DNA from: a virus
IMG/VR virus record: IMGVR_UViG_3300033571_003996
Span: 1-26,091 of that record
Reading direction: 5' to 3' (one strand)
DNA length: 26,091 nucleotides
In this document: positions 14,352 to 21,965 of the stretch, piece by piece
How the letters are laid out: each line of letters opens with the position of its first letter
How positions within the stretch are numbered: position 1 is the first letter of the stretch
Notes under the pieces: model-generated
Told to the model about the DNA's origin: nothing
The model's database searches: none
Seen by the model: the letters and a program-made list of their open reading frames with translations, nothing else
Made by a program: the position numbers and the translations under genes

Positions 14352-14494
14352 AAGGCGAGGACATTATGTTCCTCGCCCATTTTTCAAACACATCAATAGT
14401 CGTGCTGGACGAGATGGATGCAAGAGAGGTTAGCTACTGGCACGGACAAGCAGTAAAAGTACACAATAAGCTAAACGCACCACCGAATGGATAA
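14115..14494 (+). CDS. Tail assembly chaperone, extended form made by -1 frameshift (predicted)
   Basis: If ribosomes slip back by one base at 14342-14348 (A AAT TTT), reading continues LKGEDIMFLAHFSNTSIVV and then LDEMDAREVSYWHGQAVKV until the TAA at 14492-14494, giving about 126 residues in total: 78 from the zero frame plus 48 from the -1 frame. The extension is open right up to the tape-measure start at 14487, overlapping it by 8 nt. An ATG at 14366 in the -1 frame could also give a separate 42-residue protein. The extension is expected to bind the tape measure (inferred from G/GT and E/E' systems). The frameshift itself is inferred. Confidence 0.6.
14342..14377 (+). promoter_or_regulatory. 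-1 programmed frameshift signal: slippery heptamer and stem-loop
   Basis: The heptamer AAATTTT at 14342-14348 is read A AAT TTT in the zero frame and fits X XXY YYZ. It is followed at once by a zero-frame TAA and, after a 5-nt spacer, by an 8-bp GC-rich hairpin, GGCGAGGA (14354-14361) with TCCTCGCC (14370-14377) around an 8-nt loop. This spacing is right for a stimulatory structure. A T-run at 14380-14384 could instead make the hairpin a weak terminator. Confidence 0.65.
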
Positions 14495-16415
14495 ACTACT
14501 CAAAGTCGCTGTTATACTCTCCGCTGTCGATAATATGTCGAGGGTGGTTAAGGGCGCGACTGATAAGAGTTTGAAAGAGGTTGAGCGTCTGAAAAAGGCG
14601 CAAGACCAAATGTTTAAGGGCGCGGCAATGGTAGGGGCCGGTGTAGCCGGTTTCGCTGCGCTGTCTGTTCCTGTGAAAGCTGCTGCCGACTTTGAAACAA
14701 AGATGTCGGACGTGCGCAAGGTGGTGCAGGGTTTGAACGACCCGCAAGCGTTGGCTGCATTCGGTGGCGAGATTCAACAGCTCGGGCGCGAAATAGGCAT
14801 GGCTACCAACGAACTGGTAGACCTGGCTGCTGCTGGTGGCCGTATGGACGTTCCACGCGAAGAACTGATTTCGTACGTGCGCGAAGTGTCGAAGATGTCT
14901 GTTGCGTTCGATATGGCAGCAGGTGAGGTAGGTGAGAGCATGGGCAAGATTGCCAAAATGTTCGATATCCCTATCAACCAAATAAGCCGATTGGGCGACA
15001 CCATCAACTACCTTGACGACAACGCGATTGCCAAAGGCTCCGAGATAATGGAGGTAATGCTACGCACAGCAGGCACGGCAAAACAGATAGGCCTTGCTGA
15101 CCAGAACCTGGCTGCGCTGGCCTCTACATTTTTGACGTTGGGCACGCGTCCAGAGGTGGCAGGTACGGCAATCAATGCGCTGATGCGCGAATTATCTATT
15201 GCGGAAATGCAGCCTGCGAGATTTCAAGCAGGCTTAGAGAAGCTTGGGTTGTCGGCTGCTAATATGCAGAAGATGATGAAGGTTGACCCACAAGGAACAA
15301 TCTTACAGGTTCTCGACAGAATCAAAACAAGCAAGGACGGACTAACGTTAGCAACACAACTATTTGGAAAAGAATATGGGGATGATGTTACGAAACTCGC
15401 TCAGGGCGTGGAAGAATACAGGCGTCAGCTTACTCTGCTTAACGATGCAAAGCTTCAAGGTTCTATGGGCCGCGAGTTTGATATTCGTAATCAAACCTTC
15501 AATGCTGAAATGCAGAAGTTTTCTAACATCGTTCAAGAGTTAAAGGTAAACTTCGGCATGGCTCTATTGCCTGCACTCAAAGCGTTTGGCGAAATTATGA
15601 AACCGATTGCTGCCGGAGTTGCAGATTTCGTGAAGGAAAATCCTCGCATTTCTCAGATGATAGGTCTGTTTGTTGCACTTGGATCAGGTGCACTCATCGT
15701 AGCCGGTGGCATTAAGATTGTCAGTGGTGCGATTATGCTGTTATCAGCAAATCCTATTGTTCTGATTGTTGCCGCTGTTGTTGCTGCTATTGCTGTAGTG
15801 GTAACGTTTCGTAAAGAGATTATGCAAGGGCTGCAACGTGCTTGGACTTGGTTGAAACAGTCTGTTGTTGACGTTGGCAATTGGCTAAGAGAAAACTGGA
15901 AGATTGCGCTTTTCGCGCTCATCAATCCGTTTCCGATTATCTTCAAGGGGATTATTACCCTGATAAAGAACTTCCTGCCGGACTTATATAAGGCAGGCGT
16001 AAATATTATTGACTCCATTGTGGACGGCATCACGGCAAAGGCCGAAGCCCTGTATGGCAAAGTGAAGGAGCTCACGCAGAAAGTGCGCGAGTTCTTCCCG
16101 TTTTCGCCTGCAAAGCGCGGACCGCTGATGGACATTCACAAAATCAAATTTGCGGAAACGCTGGCCATGGCTATCAAGCCACAGCCAATCATGCAGGCTG
16201 TTGGAGCAGTAGCCGGAGCAATGGCAAACGGACCAGCCCTGGCAACTCGTGGCGGTTCAGGCGGTGGCAATAGCACGATTAACTTCGCGCCTGTAATTAA
16301 CCTGAGTGGCTCTGCCACACAGAGCGATGCCAACATGATTTCGGAGAAGCTGAAACAAGATTTTAAAAGACTAATGGACGATTACCAACGCGGAAGGGCG
16401 CGTGTAGCATACTAA
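14487..16415 (+). CDS. Tail tape measure protein
   Basis: The 642-residue product has the architecture of TP901-type tape measures: N-terminal coiled-coil region, then a core with FETKMSDVRKVVQGLNDPQA and NELVDLAAAGGRMDVPREEL, further helical repeats and a hydrophobic stretch of one to three membrane-like segments at about 391-438 (IGLFVALGSGALIVAGGIKI to IVAAVVAAIAVVV). Near the C-terminus is FFPFSPAKRGPLMDIHKI, common in this family. It sets tail length and helps DNA entry. At roughly 0.15 nm per residue a tail near 96 nm is suggested; this is a rough inference. It starts 8 nt before the end of the -1 chaperone frame. Confidence 0.93.
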   Translation: MDKLLKVAVILSAVDNMSRVVKGATDKSLKEVERLKKAQDQMFKGAAMVGAGVAGFAALSVPVKAAADFETKMSDVRKVVQGLNDPQALAAFGGEIQQLGREIGMATNELVDLAAAGGRMDVPREELISYVREVSKMSVAFDMAAGEVGESMGKIAKMFDIPINQISRLGDTINYLDDNAIAKGSEIMEVMLRTAGTAKQIGLADQNLAALASTFLTLGTRPEVAGTAINALMRELSIAEMQPARFQAGLEKLGLSAANMQKMMKVDPQGTILQVLDRIKTSKDGLTLATQLFGKEYGDDVTKLAQGVEEYRRQLTLLNDAKLQGSMGREFDIRNQTFNAEMQKFSNIVQELKVNFGMALLPALKAFGEIMKPIAAGVADFVKENPRISQMIGLFVALGSGALIVAGGIKIVSGAIMLLSANPIVLIVAAVVAAIAVVVTFRKEIMQGLQRAWTWLKQSVVDVGNWLRENWKIALFALINPFPIIFKGIITLIKNFLPDLYKAGVNIIDSIVDGITAKAEALYGKVKELTQKVREFFPFSPAKRGPLMDIHKIKFAETLAMAIKPQPIMQAVGAVAGAMANGPALATRGGSGGGNSTINFAPVINLSGSATQSDANMISEKLKQDFKRLMDDYQRGRARVAY

Positions 16416-16416
16416 A

Positions 16417-17232
16417 ATGTACGGACAGTTAGGCAACATACGATTTCAAAACATGGTTGGCTGGAACGCATTCAGTCGAAGGACTGAGGCATCCTATGCC
16501 GATCATGAAGTAATTGAAGGTAAACCTGTTTCGCAGAAGATAGGCAATCAGCTCGACACCATTCGTTTTGATATACAGCTGCACCACTCGTTTATTGACG
16601 TACAGGCAGGCGTTGAAACACTACGGCAGGCATGTGTGAATGGTGATGTGTTGCCGCTTATCAGTGGTGATGGAAACAACTATGGCAAGTTTACCATCCG
16701 AACCATTGACGAGATGCACGAACAAACATTCCCCAATGGGCAGGTTATGTTGGCAAACCTGAGTGTGGAGCTGAGAGAGCACGTTGAAATATCAGAGAAT
16801 GCTGCAAGCGGGTTCGCTTCGCGTGCTGGACGTGTCAAATCCGCTCGCGTATTCAACGGTGAGGGTAAGCTTATCATGCAGTCTTCGGTACAAGTTACAG
16901 CCGATGCATACTCAGCCGGAAACCACATAGCAGATTCGGCAAAGGGAATAGCAGGCGCTGTTAAGAAAGCGCAACGAGCGCTGAAGAAAGCCCGTAATGG
17001 CCTGTTGAAAACGCAACAGCTACTCGACCAAGCGAAGATGGTTATCCTCGCCAAAGACCGCGTTGTGAACGACATCAATAGAACACAACAAGCCGTGCAG
17101 AACGCTACCGATGCGTTGGCACAAGGCGACATAAACGGAGCCATTCAAGCAAACAGAGAGTTACAGAACGGGGTGTCTGCCATGAATGGCGGACTATCCG
17201 AAGTAGCAGTATATACAGCAACAAGACAGTAA
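16417..17232 (+). CDS. Tail protein gpU-like, with long helical extension
   Basis: The N-terminal 125 or so residues have the gpU pattern: YGQLGNIRFQNMVGWNAF, the VIEGKPVSQKIGNQLDTIRF segment, HHSFIDVQAGVETLRQA, then DEMHEQTFPNGQVMLANLSV. P2 gpU is a small tail protein of about 160 residues located near the baseplate/tail tip in tail gene order T-U-X-D, the order found here. Residues from about 130 to the end are an Ala/Lys/Gln-rich, mostly helical extension (for example KKAQRALKKARNGLLKTQQL) that looks like a coiled coil and is unusual for the family. The start is 1 nt after the tape measure stop. Confidence 0.8.
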   Translation: MYGQLGNIRFQNMVGWNAFSRRTEASYADHEVIEGKPVSQKIGNQLDTIRFDIQLHHSFIDVQAGVETLRQACVNGDVLPLISGDGNNYGKFTIRTIDEMHEQTFPNGQVMLANLSVELREHVEISENAASGFASRAGRVKSARVFNGEGKLIMQSSVQVTADAYSAGNHIADSAKGIAGAVKKAQRALKKARNGLLKTQQLLDQAKMVILAKDRVVNDINRTQQAVQNATDALAQGDINGAIQANRELQNGVSAMNGGLSEVAVYTATRQ

Positions 17233-17233
17233 C

Positions 17234-17449
17234 ATGGCAGAGTTCACATCATATACAACAGTTGGCGGTGAGCGGTGGGACACCATAGCTCAGAAAGCAT
17301 ACGGAAATCCGTTGCTATTTCCAGAGATATGCGCAGCAAACCCAGACATTCCGTTGGATGCAGTAATGGAGCAGGGCATTGAATTGCTCATTCCTGTGCT
17401 TCCTGAAGCAGACACTGACACGAACTTATTGCCACCCTGGAAACAATGA
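17234..17449 (+). CDS. Tail protein gpX-like (LysM-like)
   Basis: A 71-residue product with YTTVGGERWDTIAQKAYGNP and LFPEICAANPDIPLDA, a LysM-like pattern that marks the P2 gpX family of tail proteins. These small proteins join the tube end to the baseplate hub. It lies between gpU- and gpD-like genes, as in P2, and its stop overlaps the gpD start (ATGA). Confidence 0.88.
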   Translation: MAEFTSYTTVGGERWDTIAQKAYGNPLLFPEICAANPDIPLDAVMEQGIELLIPVLPEADTDTNLLPPWKQ

Positions 17450-18525
17450 CAACAGCACGCAGCCCGAAATTTAAAATAAAGTACGAGGGAAAGGACATTA
17501 CAACCGACCTTTCCAACTACCTTATATCGGTAGACTACTCAGATAAGGCACGCGGAGAAAGTGACGAGCTTCAGATACTATTGGCCGATCCTGACGGGTT
17601 GTGGCGCAATGGTTGGTGGCCAACAAAGGGCGACAAGCTAAACTTGGATTTTGGTTATGATGACTTGCTGACCGATGCAGGGACCTTCTCTATTGACGAG
17701 ATAGAACTGAATGGGCCGCCTGATATTGTTGCGATTAAGGGCGTGGCATCTTGGATAACTACAGCCATGCGTACGAGAGAGAGCAAGGCATATGAAGGGC
17801 AGACGTTGAAACAGATAGCCGAAGCGGTGGCAAAGAAACACAACCTGCAACTGGTTGGGCGCATCCTTACACTGCGTATAGCAAGGAGCACGCAGAACAG
17901 GGAAACAGATTTGGAATATTTGAAACGGCTGGCTGACGAGTTTGGCTATCAGTTCTCTATCAAAGGAAACAAGCTCGTATTTGAGAGCATATTTGAAATA
18001 GAAAAAGGCTTGCCGGTAGTGACGTTGGATCGCTCAAACCTGATGAACTATACACTACGGGATAAAGCGTTGCAGACCTACAAGAAAGCGGTTGTGAAAT
18101 ACCATGACCCGAAAGAGAAGAAGGTGGTTGAATCGGAGGCCTCAGAGGTGCAGGGTGCAGGTGGCGAGAGTTTCAAAGAACCTACCGCAGCGGACACGCT
18201 CGAGATTAGAACCAAAGCCGAAGACAAGGCCCAGGCCGAACAGAAGGCAAAAGTAGCCCTTTATCGCTCGCGTTCTAACCAGGTTGAGGGCAGCCTTACT
18301 GTGGTTGGAAATCCGTTCCTGGTGGCAGGAAACAACTTTGAACTGACCGACATGGGCGAGCTATCGGGCAGGTACCACATTATGGAAAGCCGCCACAACA
18401 TGGATAAGAGTGGAGGGTATATCACTTCGTTGGAAGTGAAGCGTGTTGGATATGTTGTAAAAGAAAAGAAGAAATCAACGAGGAAGCGGAAGCCTCCAAA
18501 ATACAACGTGCGAGTAATAGAATAA
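17446..18525 (+). CDS. Baseplate hub protein gpD-like (late control D family)
   Basis: A 359-residue product of the gpD/gp27-like hub family. Typical parts are KFKIKYEGKDITTDLSNYL, VDYSDKARGESDELQILLAD, the GTFSIDEIELNGPPDIVAIK stretch, then YEGQTLKQIAEAVAKKHNLQ. The second half has ENNFELTDMGEL-like strands (AGNNFELTDMGELSGRYHIM) and a basic C-terminal tail (KKKSTRKRKPPK). It forms the trimeric hub that carries the spike. In P2 the name reflects late control, which is a historic label. It follows gpX by a 4-nt overlap. Next to it, instead of gpV, comes a metallophosphoesterase gene. Confidence 0.9.
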   Translation: MTTARSPKFKIKYEGKDITTDLSNYLISVDYSDKARGESDELQILLADPDGLWRNGWWPTKGDKLNLDFGYDDLLTDAGTFSIDEIELNGPPDIVAIKGVASWITTAMRTRESKAYEGQTLKQIAEAVAKKHNLQLVGRILTLRIARSTQNRETDLEYLKRLADEFGYQFSIKGNKLVFESIFEIEKGLPVVTLDRSNLMNYTLRDKALQTYKKAVVKYHDPKEKKVVESEASEVQGAGGESFKEPTAADTLEIRTKAEDKAQAEQKAKVALYRSRSNQVEGSLTVVGNPFLVAGNNFELTDMGELSGRYHIMESRHNMDKSGGYITSLEVKRVGYVVKEKKKSTRKRKPPKYNVRVIE

Positions 18526-18537
18526 ACCACATACATA

Positions 18538-19680
18538 ATGAAATGCGAGGAAGTTTTAAAGGCGTTGCAAACATCTGGCCTATCAATTAGGTCCTTTGCA
18601 GCAAAGAACTACAAACGGTTTGGTTTTAATTCACCAAATTCGTTGAAAACGTACGTCTTTTACGCCAAAAGGCGGGCAAAAGTAACAACCGAAAAAGCAA
18701 GCGCTGCGAGAGTGGCTGTAGAAAAACACCAGTTCAAAAAGGGAATCAAGTACACTTATGAGCAGGCCAGCGACATGCTTGACCTGTCGGTTACAAAAGC
18801 AAAAGAGTGGCTGATACAAGCGCGCAACAACGGCTTATCCATTGTGATGCACAATGAAGTATTCTTCATTTCCGGTGAGCCCGAGAAGGTGGCAGCTAAG
18901 AAGATACAGGCACAGACATCCAAGAGTGGATTCTATCGCTTCGGGTATGTTACAGACAATCACCTGGGCAGCAAGTATGAGCGGTTAGACGTGCTCAACA
19001 AACTGTATGATATATTCGCAGACGAAGGTATCACAACGGTATTCAACACAGGAAACTGGATTGACGGAGAGGCGCGGTTTAACATGCACGATTTAAACGT
19101 GCATGGGTTTGATAATCAAATCAGATACATGCTCGAGAAATACCCGAAGCGTGACGGCATTATTACGAAGTACATTGCAGGAGACGACCATGAGGGATGG
19201 TATACGCAGAAACATGGCATTGATGCAGGCAGGCTATTGCAGGAACGCGCGTACAAGTTTGGGCGCACTGACCTCGAGTACCTTGACTATATGGAGAACG
19301 ATATTATCTTGCCTTCAAAGGACGGAAAAGGACAGACGATTATCCGTCTTCTACATCCCGGTGGAGGTTCGGCATACGCGATTTCGTACGCGCCTCAGAA
19401 GATAGTGGAGAGCTACAGCGGAAACGAGAAGCCGCATGTGTTATTGGTGGGGCACTATCACAAGGCCTCGTATGATTTCATCAGGGGTGTTCACGTGGTA
19501 CAGGGTGGCACAACAATGGATCAGTCACCATTCATGCGTAAAAAGAGATTGGCCGCACACTTAGGCGGTTGGATTATCGAGTTTACCACACACCCGAATG
19601 GAGCTATTGAACGATTCAGGGCGGAGTTCTTTCCGTTCTATGATAAAGAATTTTATTCGAAGTGGAAATATCAACACTAA
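18538..19680 (+). CDS. Calcineurin-like metallophosphoesterase with N-terminal HTH-like region
   Basis: The C-terminal two thirds of this 380-residue protein show the metallophosphoesterase motifs in order: D140-N-H142 in VTDNHLGS, GNWID at 172-176 in place of the usual GD motif, GDDHEGW at 215-221 in place of GNHE, a His in LLHPGGG (H273), and GHYH at 305-308. Residues 1-120 look like a DNA-binding region, with helix-turn-helix-like segments (LSIRSFAAKNYKRFG, YTYEQASDMLDLSVTKAK). Related enzymes include MRE11/SbcD-type nucleases and many phosphoesterases; substrate cannot be told. It lies between hub gpD and spike gpV with 12- and 16-nt gaps, an unusual place, and is in the same direction. 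The apparent exchange of Asp and Asn between motifs II and III is worth checking. Confidence 0.8.
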   Translation: MKCEEVLKALQTSGLSIRSFAAKNYKRFGFNSPNSLKTYVFYAKRRAKVTTEKASAARVAVEKHQFKKGIKYTYEQASDMLDLSVTKAKEWLIQARNNGLSIVMHNEVFFISGEPEKVAAKKIQAQTSKSGFYRFGYVTDNHLGSKYERLDVLNKLYDIFADEGITTVFNTGNWIDGEARFNMHDLNVHGFDNQIRYMLEKYPKRDGIITKYIAGDDHEGWYTQKHGIDAGRLLQERAYKFGRTDLEYLDYMENDIILPSKDGKGQTIIRLLHPGGGSAYAISYAPQKIVESYSGNEKPHVLLVGHYHKASYDFIRGVHVVQGGTTMDQSPFMRKKRLAAHLGGWIIEFTTHPNGAIERFRAEFFPFYDKEFYSKWKYQH

Positions 19681-19684
19681 CTGT

Positions 19685-19692
19685 TATATTTG
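19685..19692 (+). promoter_or_regulatory. -7-like element TATATTTG before gpV
   Basis: TATATTTG matches TAnnTTTG and ends exactly 4 nt before the ATG at 19697, as at 5008 and (with one mismatch) 22748. No good TTTG is found 19-21 nt upstream, so promoter activity is uncertain. Confidence 0.3.
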
Positions 19693-19696
19693 AGTG

Positions 19697-20221
19697 ATGT
19701 TGAAGTTCGGCATAGTTGATCAGATAGATGCGCAGAAAGGCCGCGCTCGTGTGCGGTTTGAAGAGGACAACATTGTTTCAGACTGGTTGCCCGTTGCACA
19801 AACAGGCAGCCTGAAAAACAAGGCGTATCACCTGCCCGACATAGGCGAACATGTGTGTTGTGTGATGGACCAACACGCGGAAGCTGGTGCGATATTGGGA
19901 GCTGTGTATAACAGCCAGGATGCTACACCATACAGCAGCGCGGATAAGTTCGGAACAAAGTACGAGAGCGGAGACGAGTTCAGCTATGACCGTGCAGCGC
20001 GTAAGTTGTTGCAGAAGATAAACACGGTTGAGTTCAGCCTCGAGCAAGACGGGCCGACATTGAAGAAGGGCGCGGACACGCTGAAAACGATTTTGGTAGA
20101 GCTCTTAGACATTCTAATTGCACACACACACCCGACAGGAACAGGACCGAGCGGACCACCTGTACAGGTGCCTAACTTGACTAGCAACAAAACGAAGGTT
20201 CAAAACTTTTTTAAGTCGTAA
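19697..20221 (+). CDS. Baseplate assembly protein gpV-like (spike)
   Basis: The product starts MLKFGIVDQIDAQKGRARVR and continues DNIVSDWLPVAQTGSLKNKA and YHLPDIGEHVCCVMDQHAEA, the OB-fold start of the gpV/gp45-like spike protein family. The following GAVYNSQDATPYSS and FSYDRAARKL are the usual transition to the beta-helical stem, and the end has HTHPTGTGPSGPPV, common near gpV C-termini. The spike sits on the hub and punctures the outer membrane. ATG at 19697 is chosen; an in-frame GTG at 19694 adds one residue. At about 174 residues it is a short to normal gpV. Confidence 0.85.
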   Translation: MLKFGIVDQIDAQKGRARVRFEEDNIVSDWLPVAQTGSLKNKAYHLPDIGEHVCCVMDQHAEAGAILGAVYNSQDATPYSSADKFGTKYESGDEFSYDRAARKLLQKINTVEFSLEQDGPTLKKGADTLKTILVELLDILIAHTHPTGTGPSGPPVQVPNLTSNKTKVQNFFKS

Positions 20222-20224
20222 AAT

Positions 20225-20473
20225 ATGCCACTGAATAAAACATCTTTGAAAACATCGGTAAAACAGGCGTTCTTGGACGCGCTTGGCGGCTCACCGACAA
20301 GTGAGCAGAACACGAAGATTGACACGTTGGCCGGAGCTATTGCCGATGCAATGGATGCGTTTGTGAAAACAGCAACGGTAACGGTAAGCGCGGGCATACC
20401 GGTGTCTACAGCAGGAACAGCGGCAGCACAGACAGGAGCAACAACAGCACCGGGAACAGGAACATTATCATGA
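20225..20473 (+). CDS. Small hypothetical protein in the baseplate operon
   Basis: An 82-residue product with an N-terminal helical half (NKTSLKTSVKQAFLDALGG then TLAGAIADAMDAFVK) and a Thr/Ala/Gly-rich C-terminal half (VSAGIPVSTAGTAAAQTGAT). I have seen small proteins of this layout between V and W genes in other contractile-tail phages, but no function is known to me. It overlaps the gpW-like start by four bases (ATGA), so it is translated with the baseplate genes and is likely a minor virion component or assembly factor. Confidence 0.65.
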   Translation: MPLNKTSLKTSVKQAFLDALGGSPTSEQNTKIDTLAGAIADAMDAFVKTATVTVSAGIPVSTAGTAAAQTGATTAPGTGTLS

Positions 20474-20835
20474 GGATAGTAGACATAACATCGGCAGATT
20501 GGACACTCGGCACGCGCGAGTTTGGCGACATCGTACAGAGCGATGATGATATCTCGCAATGCGTGTTAATGATTCTTCTCACGCAGCAAGGAACAGACCC
20601 TTTGCGTCCGACATTCGGAGTTGATTTGCTGAGCTATGTAGATGCCCCGATTAATATTGCAGCCGTCAATCTTACGCGAGAGTTGGCAGAACAGATTCAG
20701 TTGTGGGAGCCAAGAATAAACGTAAGTGAGGTGGCGTATAAAATAGAAGTATCACAGATCACTTATCGGGTAACCTGGGAGCGTGCAGACGGAACCGAAG
20801 GTACAACGGTAGTGACATATAACCTAACACAGTAA
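20470..20835 (+). CDS. Baseplate wedge protein gpW/gp25-like
   Basis: A 121-residue product of the gp25-like (GPW_gp25) family. It has the characteristic FGDIVQSDDDISQCVLMILL and LTQQGTDPLRPTFGVDLLSY, followed by the ELAEQIQLWEPRINVSEVAY stretch and beta strands. It forms part of the inner baseplate wedge and starts sheath assembly. It is coupled to the small upstream gene by a 4-nt overlap and followed 2 nt later by gpJ. It should not be confused with the head joiner gpW at 5008, an unrelated family with the same letter. Confidence 0.92.
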   Translation: MRIVDITSADWTLGTREFGDIVQSDDDISQCVLMILLTQQGTDPLRPTFGVDLLSYVDAPINIAAVNLTRELAEQIQLWEPRINVSEVAYKIEVSQITYRVTWERADGTEGTTVVTYNLTQ

Positions 20836-20837
20836 CC

Positions 20838-21953
20838 ATGGCAGAAGCACCTATTTTCGTTGAGAATGATGTACAGAAACTCGTAGACGAGTTTATTGCC
20901 GAGTACGAATCTTTGACGGGTAGAATCATTTACCCGGCACAGGTTGAGCGGCTAATTACAAACGCCATTGCGTATCGTGAAAGCTTGCTGAGGCAAGCCA
21001 TTCAGGATGCAGCTACACAGAACCTGGTTGCGTTCTCGCGTGCACCCGTGTTGGACTATTTGGGCGAGCTCGTTGGGGTAAGGCGCATTGGCGCACTTCC
21101 GGCAGAATGCACAATCAGATTCACGCTGCAGGCCAACCCTTCGGGCGTTACCGTTCCAGAAGGAACGCGAATAAGCTCCGTTGATGGACGCGTATTGTTT
21201 GCGACAGACGATGAATTGAACATTGCGGCAGGCGTGCTCGTTGGAGAAATAAACGCAACATGTGAGGTGGATGGAGAGGTAGGCAATGGCTACACAGCAG
21301 GGCAGGTGGCTACAATTGTTGACCCGCTCATGTTTGTAGCAACAGTCACCAACCTGCAGACCACCGCAGGCGGTTCTGAAACCGAAACAGACGAAAACCT
21401 TAGAGAGCGAATCAGGCTTGCTCCTTCCACATTCTCGAATGCGGGCAGCATTGGGGCGTATTTCTATTGGGCAAAAACAGCCAACCCAAACATCATTGAT
21501 GTGGCTATTACCAACCCTGTGCCCGGAACTGTAGCCATTTATCCGCTCATGTCGGATGGCAACGTTACGCCTGTGCAGGTGCTTAACTCCGTTCTTGCTA
21601 CATGCAGCGCGGAGAAAGTTAGGCCGTTGACCGATACTGTTCAGGCAATTGCACCAACCCGCACCACCTATACGTTGGTTGCGAAACTGACCCTGTACAC
21701 AGCAGCAGACCAGGCTTCGATAGAGGCTCAGGTATTGGCAAACCTGCAGGCATTTACGCTGGCAAAGCGGCAGAAGCTTGGACAGGACATTGTGAGAAAC
21801 CAAGCCGAGAAACAGTGCCTTGTGGATGGCGTGTATGATGTGGTGCTGGAAGATGGTTCGGCAAACCCATTTAACACGATTGTGGTTGCACCAACAGCCT
21901 TTGCCGTGTGCACATCAATAGTAGTACAAACAACAGGAACAACAGCCGGATAA
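20838..21953 (+). CDS. Baseplate assembly protein gpJ-like
   Basis: A 371-residue product of the baseplate J-like family (Mu gp47, P2 gpJ). Signature parts are YPAQVERLITNAIAYRESLL, then RAPVLDYLGELVGVRRIGAL, the beta segment VPEGTRISSVDGRVLFATDD, the TTAGGSETETDENLRERIRL stretch and a C-terminal LVDGVYDVVLEDGS. The protein makes the baseplate wedge with gpW/gp25 and gpI. Order W-J-I is conserved here. The gene ends 12 nt before gpI. Confidence 0.93.
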   Translation: MAEAPIFVENDVQKLVDEFIAEYESLTGRIIYPAQVERLITNAIAYRESLLRQAIQDAATQNLVAFSRAPVLDYLGELVGVRRIGALPAECTIRFTLQANPSGVTVPEGTRISSVDGRVLFATDDELNIAAGVLVGEINATCEVDGEVGNGYTAGQVATIVDPLMFVATVTNLQTTAGGSETETDENLRERIRLAPSTFSNAGSIGAYFYWAKTANPNIIDVAITNPVPGTVAIYPLMSDGNVTPVQVLNSVLATCSAEKVRPLTDTVQAIAPTRTTYTLVAKLTLYTAADQASIEAQVLANLQAFTLAKRQKLGQDIVRNQAEKQCLVDGVYDVVLEDGSANPFNTIVVAPTAFAVCTSIVVQTTGTTAG

Positions 21954-21965
21954 TAAAAGAACGCG

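Noticed and set aside
14354-14384. Hairpin with short T-run read as an intrinsic terminator after the chaperone gene
   Set aside because: It lies 5 nt after a canonical slippery heptamer and within the -1 open frame, so a frameshift-stimulating role explains it better; partial termination is not excluded.
20952-21803. Long antisense frame of 283 codons opposite gpJ
   Set aside because: It lies wholly inside a well-recognised baseplate gene, its predicted product is Cys-rich and unlike known families, and no gene organisation supports a minus-strand gene here.
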